NCBI GenBank assembly: GCA_028819675.1 | Contig: JAPPKT010000146.1 | Span: 1 to 13,644, forward strand | DNA length: 13,644 nucleotides | Reading direction: 5' to 3' | Origin: Caldilineaceae bacterium | GTDB lineage: Bacteria > Chloroflexota > Anaerolineae > Caldilineales > Caldilineaceae | Shown here: piece by piece, positions 6,941 through 13,644 of the stretch | Layout: each line of letters begins with the position of its first letter | How positions within the stretch are numbered: position 1 is the stretch's first letter | Notes under the pieces: generated by a model | What the model was told of the DNA's origin: nothing | What the model saw: only the letters and a program-made list of their open reading frames with translations | The model's database searches: none | Program-made: the position numbers and the translations under genes

Positions 6941-8425
6941 CTACTGAAAACGGGGTTCCTCCGCCGGTACTTCCGACGCCGGCCGCGCCGCCATCTCCTG
7001 TGAAAAGGAAGTGTCCCTCCGCCCGGCTCCCGTGCCCTCGGGCCAGTGCTGCTGCCTGCCTCGACTTGGAACCTGTTCCCTGACACTCTCGTCGCTCTGC
7101 ACCGCCCTTCCTAAACCGTAGAATAGCAGGCCCAACGGCACACAGATGATGCTGCCGCTGACGAATCCCCAAAGTCCCAGTGCCACGATGCCAATAATCT
7201 GCGCCTGGAACTGGCCGAGAAAACTGCTCCGATAACCCGCGGCGGCCAGAAGACCCGTAACGCCCTGACCTTCAACGCCCAAATAGCTGCCGGCGCCCAC
7301 CTGCTGCCAACCGGCCCCCGCAGCGCCGTCAGCGAATATGCCAACGCATACCAGTCCGATTGCCGCTGGAATCCCCGCGGTGGCAAAGATGCCGGCGCCG
7401 TCTTCGAGGCGGAATACTCTTTGCAGCGCGTATGTCACGAATGGAACACTGCTCCCGGCCAAAAGCCCTGTCAGCAGCGCGCCCGCATGTCCGGGAAAGG
7501 GCCCCGCTGCCAGTCCGGCGATGACCCCCGCCACCAGACCTCGCGCGCTCATCCCCGGATCGCTCGAACCGGTTACAAACCAGGTGTAGAGTAAGGGAAC
7601 TGTCACGCCGCCAGCAGCGTAAAGCAGGCCGTTGACCGCCGTTCGCATCGCCGAATATGGGGTCGTCCCCGGCTGCTGTACCGGGCTTGCCCACACCCAG
7701 GCCAAAACGCCCGCCATCACAAACAAAGAACCCACGACTGCGAGCAGTGGCAAATGAACGATAGGAAGTTCAGTGCTGGCAGCCTGCCCCTGTGCCCTCG
7801 CCCGCGGCGGCCAAACCAGAAGTGCCGCCAAAGATGCTGAAGCCGACACCAGAAACACCGTGCCCCCGCCTCCGAAATCGACCAACCCGTGTCCCAGACC
7901 CGCGTTGTTCCCCAGCGCAGCCAGCCACCCTCCGCCCTGAACCCAGTTTCCAGCCAGCGGATAAACCAGCGCACCCACAACCAACGCGATGATTAGCGTT
8001 GCAAGCGCCGGGGCGCGCCCTCTTAGAGCCAGTACCGGCAACAGCGCTGCTGTCATGGACCAGGGCACGTGCGCCAGAAACAGGCCCATCGCCGCCGGTG
8101 TCGCCGCAGCGCCGGTCAGGAACCACCCATCCAGCCCCGCCGCAATCCAGCCTACGCCCCAACCCTCGGGAAGCGGGCTCCATCCCCTCAGCAGGCCGGA
8201 TAGCTCAGGGTGATCGGTATACACAAAACCGACACTCCCGAACTGAAATGCAAAGCCAGCCGCCCAATACCCCAACCCCGCCAGACAAAAGGCCGCCATG
8301 CCTCCCAATGCGGCATCCCACACTCTCTCCGCCCTCATACCGCATGCCGCAACCAGGACGATGCCAGCCGGCAGGAGGAAGGCCATCCCCGCAGCGGTCA
8401 GATTCCAAAAATATGAACTGTCCAT
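6941..8425 (-). CDS. Divergent Amt-like membrane protein lacking the twin pore histidines
   Basis: This is a polytopic membrane protein of 494 residues (from the ATG at 8425) with about eleven hydrophobic segments and the general layout of the Amt/Mep/Rh ammonium channel family. It shows DSSYFWNLTAAGMAFLLPAG as the first helix, WVQGGGWLAALG and LVDFGGGGTV in the middle, and EDGAGIFATAGI before the last helices. Asp183 of the DF-GG motif is kept. Aligned by eye to AmtB, the first pore His (TVVHI in AmtB) is Leu192 in TVFLV and the second (GVFGVHG) is Ala350 in GIFATAG. The GFN segment with the gating Phe is also altered (AWVWASPVQ). Residues about 440-494 form a hydrophilic, Arg/Glu/Pro/Gly-rich tail. 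A GTG at 8542 would add 39 residues but lies about 10 nt from the predicted transcript start without a spaced Shine-Dalgarno. Ammonium transport by the usual mechanism is doubtful. Confidence 0.8.
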   Translation of the reverse strand: MDSSYFWNLTAAGMAFLLPAGIVLVAACGMRAERVWDAALGGMAAFCLAGLGYWAAGFAFQFGSVGFVYTDHPELSGLLRGWSPLPEGWGVGWIAAGLDGWFLTGAAATPAAMGLFLAHVPWSMTAALLPVLALRGRAPALATLIIALVVGALVYPLAGNWVQGGGWLAALGNNAGLGHGLVDFGGGGTVFLVSASASLAALLVWPPRARAQGQAASTELPIVHLPLLAVVGSLFVMAGVLAWVWASPVQQPGTTPYSAMRTAVNGLLYAAGGVTVPLLYTWFVTGSSDPGMSARGLVAGVIAGLAAGPFPGHAGALLTGLLAGSSVPFVTYALQRVFRLEDGAGIFATAGIPAAIGLVCVGIFADGAAGAGWQQVGAGSYLGVEGQGVTGLLAAAGYRSSFLGQFQAQIIGIVALGLWGFVSGSIICVPLGLLFYGLGRAVQSDESVREQVPSRGRQQHWPEGTGAGRRDTSFSQEMAARPASEVPAEEPRFQ

Positions 8426-8559
8426 AGAAACGCAGTACCTACGAGGGCCCAATGAAAAGCGCAGCGCGCGACCAATAGCGAAAGCGACCTGCTCGACAAC
8501 CCCGACAACTACAACCCCTGCCGCACGGAACCGTAGCGCCACCCTTGATCGTTCACACT

Positions 8560-8588
8560 AGAATATCAGACAAACGGTAACCCAACAA
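8560..8588 (-). promoter_or_regulatory. Predicted promoter for the Amt-like gene
   Basis: On the minus strand TTGTTG (plus-strand 8583-8588) and TATTCT (8560-8565) are separated by exactly 17 nt. A start near 8553 would give a leader of about 128 nt before the ATG at 8425. No known riboswitch or strong hairpin is evident in that leader. It is divergent from, and does not overlap, the mltG promoter. Confidence 0.55.
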
Positions 8589-8618
8589 AGCATACTGGGA
8601 AGACGAACTGACCGCGCG

Positions 8619-8647
8619 TTGGTCTTGGCTGTGCCCAGTGTTACAAT
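8619..8647 (+). promoter_or_regulatory. Predicted promoter for mltG
   Basis: TTGGTC (8619-8624) and TACAAT (8642-8647) are separated by exactly 17 nt. Transcription would start near 8654, about 56 nt before the GTG at 8710. The other possible mltG start, a GTG at 8638, lies inside the spacer of this promoter and so would not be in the transcript. Confidence 0.6.
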
Positions 8648-8709
8648 TGGCTGGTTGCCGGACCACTGTTCAGTTGGGCCGCGAAAGCCTTCTACTAGGA
8701 AACCCCACC

Positions 8710-9960
8710 GTGGAAAGGGAAGCTGTTACTCGCCGCTTAAATAGACATGCCCACAAGGAGCCGTTGCTCCTTAACCTGACTCGAGCTTCGTTCCTGATTC
8801 TGGTTCTCTTCGTTCTGTGGGGCGTAGTAATTGTGTCTCGCGCCCACCTGACGGAGCAGTTTCTGGCCGTCGAACGACAGTCGGCTGCTCTGATCGATCC
8901 CGATGAAGGAGAGGACGCGCTGACTCCGGAGAACATCGAGGCGCAGATACTGGCCTTCACGCTGAGACTCCGCGAAGAGGAACTGCTAATCCCTGCTGGC
9001 GACGATCTTCGTCCGCGGGCATTCACAATCAATCCAGGCGAACCTGCCCGCTACATTGCGGCGCGCCTCGCCGCCGCCGGCTTCATCCACGATGCCGACC
9101 TCTTTAACCTCTACCTGCGAGTGGAAAAACTGGATAGAGAAATTGAAGCCGGCAACTTCATGCTGGCCGACTCCATGACCATACCCGAGATCGCCCGCGA
9201 GCTGCAGCAGGCTCGCTTCGAGGAAGTCTTGGTAACCATTCCTGAAGGCTTCCGGGCTGAAGAGATCGCCGAGCGCTTGGCCCAAAACTTCGTCATCGAC
9301 GGCGAGCGGTTTCTGACAGCCGTTCGCCAGCCTCAGAGCCTTGGACTGTTGGATAACTACGATTTCCTCAGCAATCTCCCTCCCAGCGCCTCCCTGGAAG
9401 GCTATCTGTTCCCCGACACCTACCGTTTTCCTGTGAACGCTACCGGCCCGGAGCTTGTCCTGGCATCCATGTTGGACAACTTTGAGAACCGGGTCGGCGC
9501 CGGCGGTCTCAGTGGAGGCAGCAGCGGCATGAGCGGCCACGAACTGATCACCCTTGCATCTATCGTCGAACGAGAGGCCGTCCAGGATGACGAGCGCCCC
9601 TTGATCGCCAGCGTCTATATCAATCGACTCAACAATGACTGTCGCGATGTTGGCGGAACATATCTCCAGGCCGACCCAACGGTGCAGTACGCCAAAGGCA
9701 CGACTGGCAACTGGTGGTGGAAGCCCCAGACGATTGAGGAATACGCCCAGGTCGAAAGCCTCTACAACACATATCTGCACCCGGGACTACCGCCCGGTCC
9801 TATCGCCAGCCCAGGCCTGCGAGCCATCGAGGCCACCAGCAATCCAACGCAGACGTCCTACTGTTTCTTCCTTGCGACCGGTGACGAAGGCCGCCATGTC
9901 TTCGCCCAAACGCTCGCTGAGCACAACCAGAATCTCGCAATCTACGGCTATCAACCCTAG
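8710..9960 (+). CDS. mltG: Endolytic murein transglycosylase MltG (YceG-like)
   Basis: MltG cuts nascent peptidoglycan strands at the membrane and is thought to end glycan synthesis. From the GTG at 8710 (416 residues) there is a basic N-terminus, one membrane helix at about 26-42, a LysM-like region ([22 protein letters not shown] and on) and the catalytic YceG domain. Diagnostic motifs are [12 protein letters not shown] at 229-240, the catalytic Glu287 in [18 protein letters not shown], and [19 protein letters not shown] frame opening at 8638 would add 24 residues, but 8710 has AGGA 9 nt upstream and lies downstream of a good promoter. A spacer of about 45 residues rich in acidic residues sits between the helix and the LysM-like part. 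It is the first gene of a plus-strand run with a binding-protein-like lipoprotein and a glycosyltransferase. Confidence 0.95.
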   Translation: MEREAVTRRLNRHAHKEPLLLNLTRASFLILVLFVLWGVVIVSRAHLTEQFLAVERQSAALIDPDEGEDALTPENIEAQILAFTLRLREEELLIPAGDDLRPRAFTINPGEPARYIAARLAAAGFIHDADLFNLYLRVEKLDREIEAGNFMLADSMTIPEIARELQQARFEEVLVTIPEGFRAEEIAERLAQNFVIDGERFLTAVRQPQSLGLLDNYDFLSNLPPSASLEGYLFPDTYRFPVNATGPELVLASMLDNFENRVGAGGLSGGSSGMSGHELITLASIVEREAVQDDERPLIASVYINRLNNDCRDVGGTYLQADPTVQYAKGTTGNWWWKPQTIEEYAQVESLYNTYLHPGLPPGPIASPGLRAIEATSNPTQTSYCFFLATGDEGRHVFAQTLAEHNQNLAIYGYQP

Positions 9961-10082
9961 GCGGGTAGCCCTCTGATGCATGACGCGACCTGGAGCTGGC
10001 TTTGGGCGGGTTCCGGGTGCTACGGTCACGCGAAACATCTGTGGTTGCAAAAACTTTCGCACCCCTAACTGTCTATGGTACG

Positions 10083-11024
10083 ATGGGCCGCGCCCTAACC
10101 TTAGCTCGCGTCGTATTCTGTCTCTTGTTTTCCCTGTTTCTCCTTTCCTGCAATCCCACGCGGCCTGTTGTGAAGATTGGTTTGTTGGCTCCCTTTGAAG
10201 GACTCCACCGAGAGAGCGGATACGAAGCTCTTTCCGCAATGCGCATGGCGCTGGCGGATTACCCGCTCCAGCAGTTCGAGGCGCTGCCTCTCGCGTTGGA
10301 TACCTCCGCCGACCCGGCCCAGGCCCGCCGCTCAGCCGCTAAAATGCTCCGCGACGAAACGGTCCTGGCCGTGGTTGGACCTCTGCAAGCGCGTCAGGTC
10401 TCTGCAGTGGCAGAAGTCATCGCCGCTTCAGGCGTGTCATGGCACCCGCAAACAAGACCGGCCTCAAGCGAAGCAGCGCAGACTCTGATCGAGACAACTA
10501 TCTCCGAGATGTCTGGGACGAACATAGCTGTTGCCGGCCTCGACTTCGGTTGGCCTCAGAACGCCGCTGAACGGTGGTCCTCGAAAACCGGCAAGTCGGT
10601 CACCGCAGTCGACTCCGCCACCGGCGCTGCGGCAGCCGACGCTGTGCTCTGGCTTGGCGGTCCCGCTGAGGGCGCGGCGTTTCTGGGCGATCTGCGAACG
10701 CAGAGCCCTCTAGTGCCTTTCTGGACTACGGCCGTAGCCGGCGATCCGGTCTTTAATTCTCTGCTTTTGGAAAGGCTCGACGGAACTCCTCCCGGACCCG
10801 TCTATTGGGTAGTCGCCTTGGGGGAAAGTGCAGACCAGTATATAGAATGGTCAGCAGCGAATGCCGACGCATCGCCGACAGCCTTCGCCGTCTACCTCGC
10901 TACGCGGCGGGCTCTGCAGCAGATCGCCGAAGATGACCTCCCTTCGAACAAGCGTGAACTGGCAGTCTTCTCTCTTGACCTCGAAGGGAAAACCGGACTG
11001 ATGAAAATCCTACAGCTTCCTTGA
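10083..11024 (+). CDS. Orphan periplasmic-binding-protein-like lipoprotein (LivJ type 1 fold)
   Basis: This protein of 313 residues (from the ATG at 10083) has a clear lipoprotein signal: a basic start MGRALTLAR, a hydrophobic core, and the lipobox LLSC with Cys23. The mature part begins PVVKIGLLAPFEG and continues GYEALSAMRMALADYP, the opening of type 1 periplasmic-binding folds (branched-chain amino acid-binding LivJ family). VLAVVGPLQARQVSAVAEVI and later strands also fit. It is shorter than typical LivJ-like proteins (about 350-400), and the C-terminus looks trimmed. No ABC permease or ATPase gene is nearby, so it may be a sensor or scaffold and not a transport receptor. A TTG at 10002 opens the frame earlier, but those residues do not look like a signal peptide. 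No strong Shine-Dalgarno is seen before 10083. It follows mltG by 122 nt. The ligand is unknown. Confidence 0.75.
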   Translation: MGRALTLARVVFCLLFSLFLLSCNPTRPVVKIGLLAPFEGLHRESGYEALSAMRMALADYPLQQFEALPLALDTSADPAQARRSAAKMLRDETVLAVVGPLQARQVSAVAEVIAASGVSWHPQTRPASSEAAQTLIETTISEMSGTNIAVAGLDFGWPQNAAERWSSKTGKSVTAVDSATGAAAADAVLWLGGPAEGAAFLGDLRTQSPLVPFWTTAVAGDPVFNSLLLERLDGTPPGPVYWVVALGESADQYIEWSAANADASPTAFAVYLATRRALQQIAEDDLPSNKRELAVFSLDLEGKTGLMKILQLP

Positions 11025-11090
11025 CACGGAATCGGCCGGTGTGGCAGTCAGGCTCACAGAATCCGCACTGAATCTATCGCAGAATTTCGA

Positions 11091-12299
11091 ATGCGCATTC
11101 TCTTCATTTCCTGGGAGTACCCCCCCAACGTGGTAGGTGGGATAGGAAGACACGTATCGGAGCTTGTTCGGGCATTTGGTGCCCTTTCAGGCGAACTAGC
11201 GCCTCCCTTCCACCTGGATCTTCTGACGCCCCGCACCGGCAACGCCCACCACCTTGAGGTACTGTCGGAATTGATAACCGTCCACCGGGTGGAAACCCCT
11301 TCGGTCAACCCCCTGGACCTCTTTAACAGCGTCGTCGACAATAACCGGTACCTGGTGTCAAAGGCAATGGAGCTGCATGGCACCAACCCATACTCGCTGA
11401 TCCACGTCCACGACTGGTTGACCGCCTCAGCCGGTATCGAACTGAAGCACGCCTGGCGGATTCCTCTCGTTACCACCATCCATGCCACCGAAAGAGGAAG
11501 ACACCAATCACACCTGCCCAGCGAAACAAGTCGCAATATCAACCAGCTGGAGTGGCAAGTTTGCTTCGAATCCTGGCGGCTCATCGTCTGCAGCTCCTAC
11601 ATGGCCGGCGAACTGCGCAGATTCTTCGATGTGCCGCTGGACAAAGTAACCCTCATCCCCAACGGCGTTGACGTCACCCCATTTCAGGCCTGCCCGGAAA
11701 AGCGAGTTCGCGAGCTGAAAGCCAGATTCGCCCCCAACGGCGAAAAACTACTGTTTTACATCGGTCGCATCACACCAGAGAAGGGCGTGCAGGTCCTGTT
11801 GCAGGCGCTTCCCTTCATTCGCGAAAAACATCCCGATCTGCGTCTGATTGTAGCCGGCAGAAACAGTGAGCAGTTACAGCCGTTGGTCGATGAATTGGGA
11901 ATCGGGGAGGCCGTTGAACTCTTGGGGTTTGTCGACAGCGAAACGCGCGACTGCCTCTATCGCAGCGTCGACGCAGCCGTCTTTCCCAGCCTGTACGAGC
12001 CCTTCGGTATTGTTGCTCTTGAAGCTATGGCCGCCGGCTGTAGCGTCATCGCCAGCGAAGTCGGCGGGCTGGCAGAGGTCGTCGACCACCGGCGCACCGG
12101 TCTCACTGTGCGAGTCAATGACACGCAAAGCATAGCCTGGGCAGTTGATCAGCTACTCACCGACCCGCTTCAGGCCCAGGCCATGCGCGCTCGTGCACTG
12201 CAGGAGGTCACACGCTCGTACAATTGGCTCACAATCGCCAAGTCGACACTGAACATGTACAAGTCAGTGGTGGCGCAGAGGCAGGACGTCAACTGGTGA
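11091..12299 (+). CDS. GT4-family glycosyltransferase, GlgA-like
   Basis: This 402-residue retaining GT-B glycosyltransferase transfers a sugar from a nucleotide sugar. The opening [21 protein letters not shown] has the glycine-rich loop (residues 16-19) seen in glycogen/starch synthase-like GT4 enzymes, and HVHDWLT at 105-111 is also typical of that group. The C-terminal donor domain begins near residue 190 (IPNGVD) and contains GRITPEKG with Arg226 and Lys231, and the E-x7-E motif EPFGIVALE with Glu303 and Glu311. It is shorter than true GlgA (about 470-480), so it could be a glycogen synthase relative or an exopolysaccharide or glycolipid enzyme; the sugar is not predictable. No signal peptide or membrane helix is seen. 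The start is ATG at 11091 with a poor Shine-Dalgarno, 66 nt after the lipoprotein gene. The 3' end overlaps the convergent phosphorylase gene by 11 bp. Confidence 0.93.
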   Translation: MRILFISWEYPPNVVGGIGRHVSELVRAFGALSGELAPPFHLDLLTPRTGNAHHLEVLSELITVHRVETPSVNPLDLFNSVVDNNRYLVSKAMELHGTNPYSLIHVHDWLTASAGIELKHAWRIPLVTTIHATERGRHQSHLPSETSRNINQLEWQVCFESWRLIVCSSYMAGELRRFFDVPLDKVTLIPNGVDVTPFQACPEKRVRELKARFAPNGEKLLFYIGRITPEKGVQVLLQALPFIREKHPDLRLIVAGRNSEQLQPLVDELGIGEAVELLGFVDSETRDCLYRSVDAAVFPSLYEPFGIVALEAMAAGCSVIASEVGGLAEVVDHRRTGLTVRVNDTQSIAWAVDQLLTDPLQAQAMRARALQEVTRSYNWLTIAKSTLNMYKSVVAQRQDVNW

Positions 12300-13644
12300 T
12301 CCGGTCCAATACGATTGCTCGCTCTGGTAAGTTATGTGCCGCATCAGAAAAACTGTAGGCCTTCAGAACACGTTCCGCCGCAAAACCGGCCGCATCCTCG
12401 TCAGCCGCATGCACGGTACACAGTCTATCCCCAGCTGAAACGCTGTCACCCACCTTCGCCGTCAGCACGATACCGACGCGGTGATCGATTTCGTCGCCCT
12501 TACGTTGCCGCCCCCCGCCTAGCGCCACCACGGCAAGACCGACTGCTCGCGCATCCACACCGCTGACAACCCCGTCCCGCGTCGCCTCTGCTTCTACGGT
12601 CACGGGCGCCCTGGCTAGCCTTTCCGGACTCTTGACCGCGGCCGCGTCACCGCCTTGCGCCGCCACAAACCGAACGAACCTGTCAAAGGCTGCCCCGGAG
12701 TCAATGGCCTCCTGAACGCTTCGCCTGGCTGCCTCACGTCCGGCCTCGTCTCCCGCCGTCTCCTGCTCTCCGTGCAATTCTGGGTCGCCCAGCAGAAGCA
12801 TCTCCGACGCCACCTCCTGTGTCAACTGCTGGAAGTCGGGCGATCCTCCTCCTTGGAGCGTATCGATCGCCTCCCGGACCTCAAGAATGTTGCCCACCGC
12901 CCTTCCCAGAGGCTGGTCCATCGCTGTAACCAGCGCTGTCACCCGGCGCCCAGCCCCCTTTCCGATCGAAACCATCAGCTCGGCCAGCTCCTTCGCCTCC
13001 GCCGGCGACTCCATGAATGCCCCCCGACCGCACTTTACGTCCAGTACGATGGCGTCCGCCCCCGCAGCCAGCTTCTTGCTCATGATGCTGCCTGCAATGA
13101 GAGGCAGGCTCGGCACCGTGCCCGTGACATCCCGCAACGCATACAGCATCTGGTCTGCCGGCGCCAGCGTGGCCGTCTGGGCTGCCACCACCAGTCCCAC
13201 CTCCCTCAGCTGGCGGCGAAACTGTGCAGTACTCAGACTAGCGCCCCACCCGGGAATACCCTCCAGCTTGTCGATCGTGCCGCCTGAAAAACTGAGCCCG
13301 CGACCGCTCATCTTGCCTACCGGTAACCCGCACGCCGCCGCGATCGGCCCCACCGTTAAGGTAGTCTTGTCGCCTACGCCGCCGCTGGAATGTTTGTCCA
13401 CAATCAGCTTTTCCGACCCCGCCAGCTCGCGCAGATCGAGCCTCTCGCCGCTACCGGCCATTGCCAGCGTCAGCGCTGTCGACTCTGCCGCTGTCATGCC
13501 TCGAAAGTAGACCGCCATTGCCCAGGCCGCAATCTGGTAGTCGGGGACGGTCCCCTGAACGATTCCCTCCATCAGGAATTCCAACTCAGCGGCGCTGTGC
13601 TCGCCGCCGTCACGCTTCTTGGTGATCAAGTCGACTGCGTTCAT
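12289..13644 (-). CDS. Pyrimidine-nucleoside (thymidine) phosphorylase
   Basis: This 451-residue enzyme splits thymidine, deoxyuridine or uridine with phosphate to free base and (deoxy)ribose-1-phosphate, for nucleoside salvage. Conserved blocks are [15 protein letters not shown] (residues 82-96, phosphate-binding), [16 protein letters not shown] (113-128), RDVTGTVPS (171-179), IMSKKLAAG (187-195) and [10 protein letters not shown] (202-211), followed by the C-terminal PYNP domain near 350-430. The start [14 protein letters not shown] matches the family's usual N-terminus, so the ATG on the last base of the window is probably the true start and the gene complete. Its upstream region is not visible. 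Sequence alone does not tell Pdp-type (uridine and thymidine) from DeoA-type (thymidine only). The length is slightly above the norm, partly through an alanine/glutamate-rich stretch near residues 280-330. Its stop lies inside the 3' end of the glycosyltransferase gene. Confidence 0.95.
   Translation of the reverse strand: MNAVDLITKKRDGGEHSAAELEFLMEGIVQGTVPDYQIAAWAMAVYFRGMTAAESTALTLAMAGSGERLDLRELAGSEKLIVDKHSSGGVGDKTTLTVGPIAAACGLPVGKMSGRGLSFSGGTIDKLEGIPGWGASLSTAQFRRQLREVGLVVAAQTATLAPADQMLYALRDVTGTVPSLPLIAGSIMSKKLAAGADAIVLDVKCGRGAFMESPAEAKELAELMVSIGKGAGRRVTALVTAMDQPLGRAVGNILEVREAIDTLQGGGSPDFQQLTQEVASEMLLLGDPELHGEQETAGDEAGREAARRSVQEAIDSGAAFDRFVRFVAAQGGDAAAVKSPERLARAPVTVEAEATRDGVVSGVDARAVGLAVVALGGGRQRKGDEIDHRVGIVLTAKVGDSVSAGDRLCTVHAADEDAAGFAAERVLKAYSFSDAAHNLPERAIVLDRITS

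Noticed and set aside
8638..8709. A 24-residue N-terminal extension of MltG starting at GTG 8638
   Set aside because: The codon falls in the spacer of a good promoter, and GTG 8710 has AGGA at 9-nt spacing.
8986..9780. A 264-residue minus-strand open frame inside mltG, and similar long frames opposite glyA (4515-5141) and the phosphorylase gene (12655-13510)
   Set aside because: They lie wholly within genes with clear conserved motifs, show no recognisable domain, and are expected on the antisense strand of GC-rich genes.
10002..10082. A 27-residue extension of the binding-protein-like lipoprotein from TTG 10002
   Set aside because: It would put the lipoprotein signal deep inside the protein; the ATG at 10083 gives a standard signal with Cys23.
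11020..11060. A promoter for the glycosyltransferase gene from a perfect TTGACA at 11020-11025
   Set aside because: No -10-like hexamer is found 16-19 nt downstream.

Overview
The window is a gene-dense, GC-rich stretch of bacterial chromosome. It holds twelve protein-coding genes, no RNA gene I can recognise, and no insertion sequence, integrase, phage gene or CRISPR array. The genes are mostly housekeeping: aminoacyl-tRNA synthesis, one-carbon metabolism, recombination, cell-wall processing, nucleoside salvage and RNA-end processing. Several starts are GTG or TTG. The mix (a thiamine-binding DUF77/MTH1187 protein and an HIT protein behind leuS, an SCO1-type copper chaperone, a GlgA-like GT4 glycosyltransferase, a divergent Amt-like channel) would fit an aerobic, free-living bacterium. 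My best guess is Chloroflexota, but this rests on general resemblance and is not proved.

Layout. (1) 1-1745, plus strand: the 3' end of leuS, a DUF77/MTH1187 gene and an HIT-family gene form a tight operon (4-nt gap, then a 4-nt ATGA overlap). It ends at a near-textbook intrinsic terminator with a perfect 14-bp stem. (2) 1816-5358, minus strand: glyA, radA and a class I O-methyltransferase gene form a second compact unit, read from a good sigma70-type promoter upstream of glyA. (3) 5449-6935, plus strand: an SCO1/SenC lipoprotein gene and thpR (RNA 2',3'-cyclic phosphodiesterase), preceded by a plausible promoter and a leader with a palindrome and a repeated octamer. (4) 6941-8588, minus strand: an Amt-like membrane protein convergent with thpR (5-nt gap). 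(5) 8619-12299, plus strand: mltG, an orphan periplasmic-binding-fold lipoprotein gene and a GT4 glycosyltransferase gene, divergent from the Amt-like gene. (6) 12289-13644, minus strand: a complete pyrimidine-nucleoside phosphorylase gene that starts at the last base of the window. Its 3' end overlaps the glycosyltransferase gene by 11 bp.

Functional links. GlyA supplies methylene-tetrahydrofolate and so feeds the methyl pool used by SAM-dependent enzymes such as the O-methyltransferase in its operon. MltG and the neighbouring glycosyltransferase and lipoprotein are all plausibly envelope or polysaccharide functions. Four promoter-like elements (upstream of glyA, sco1, amt-like and mltG) fall in the two divergent intergenic regions. 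At glyA and mltG they also settle which start codon is likely used.

The most unusual item is the Amt-like protein. It keeps the overall Amt architecture and the Asp of the DF-GG motif, but both pore histidines that define Amt/Mep/Rh transporters appear replaced (by Leu and Ala), and it has a long hydrophilic C-terminal tail. I see no evidence of a multi-gene new defence or mobile system here.
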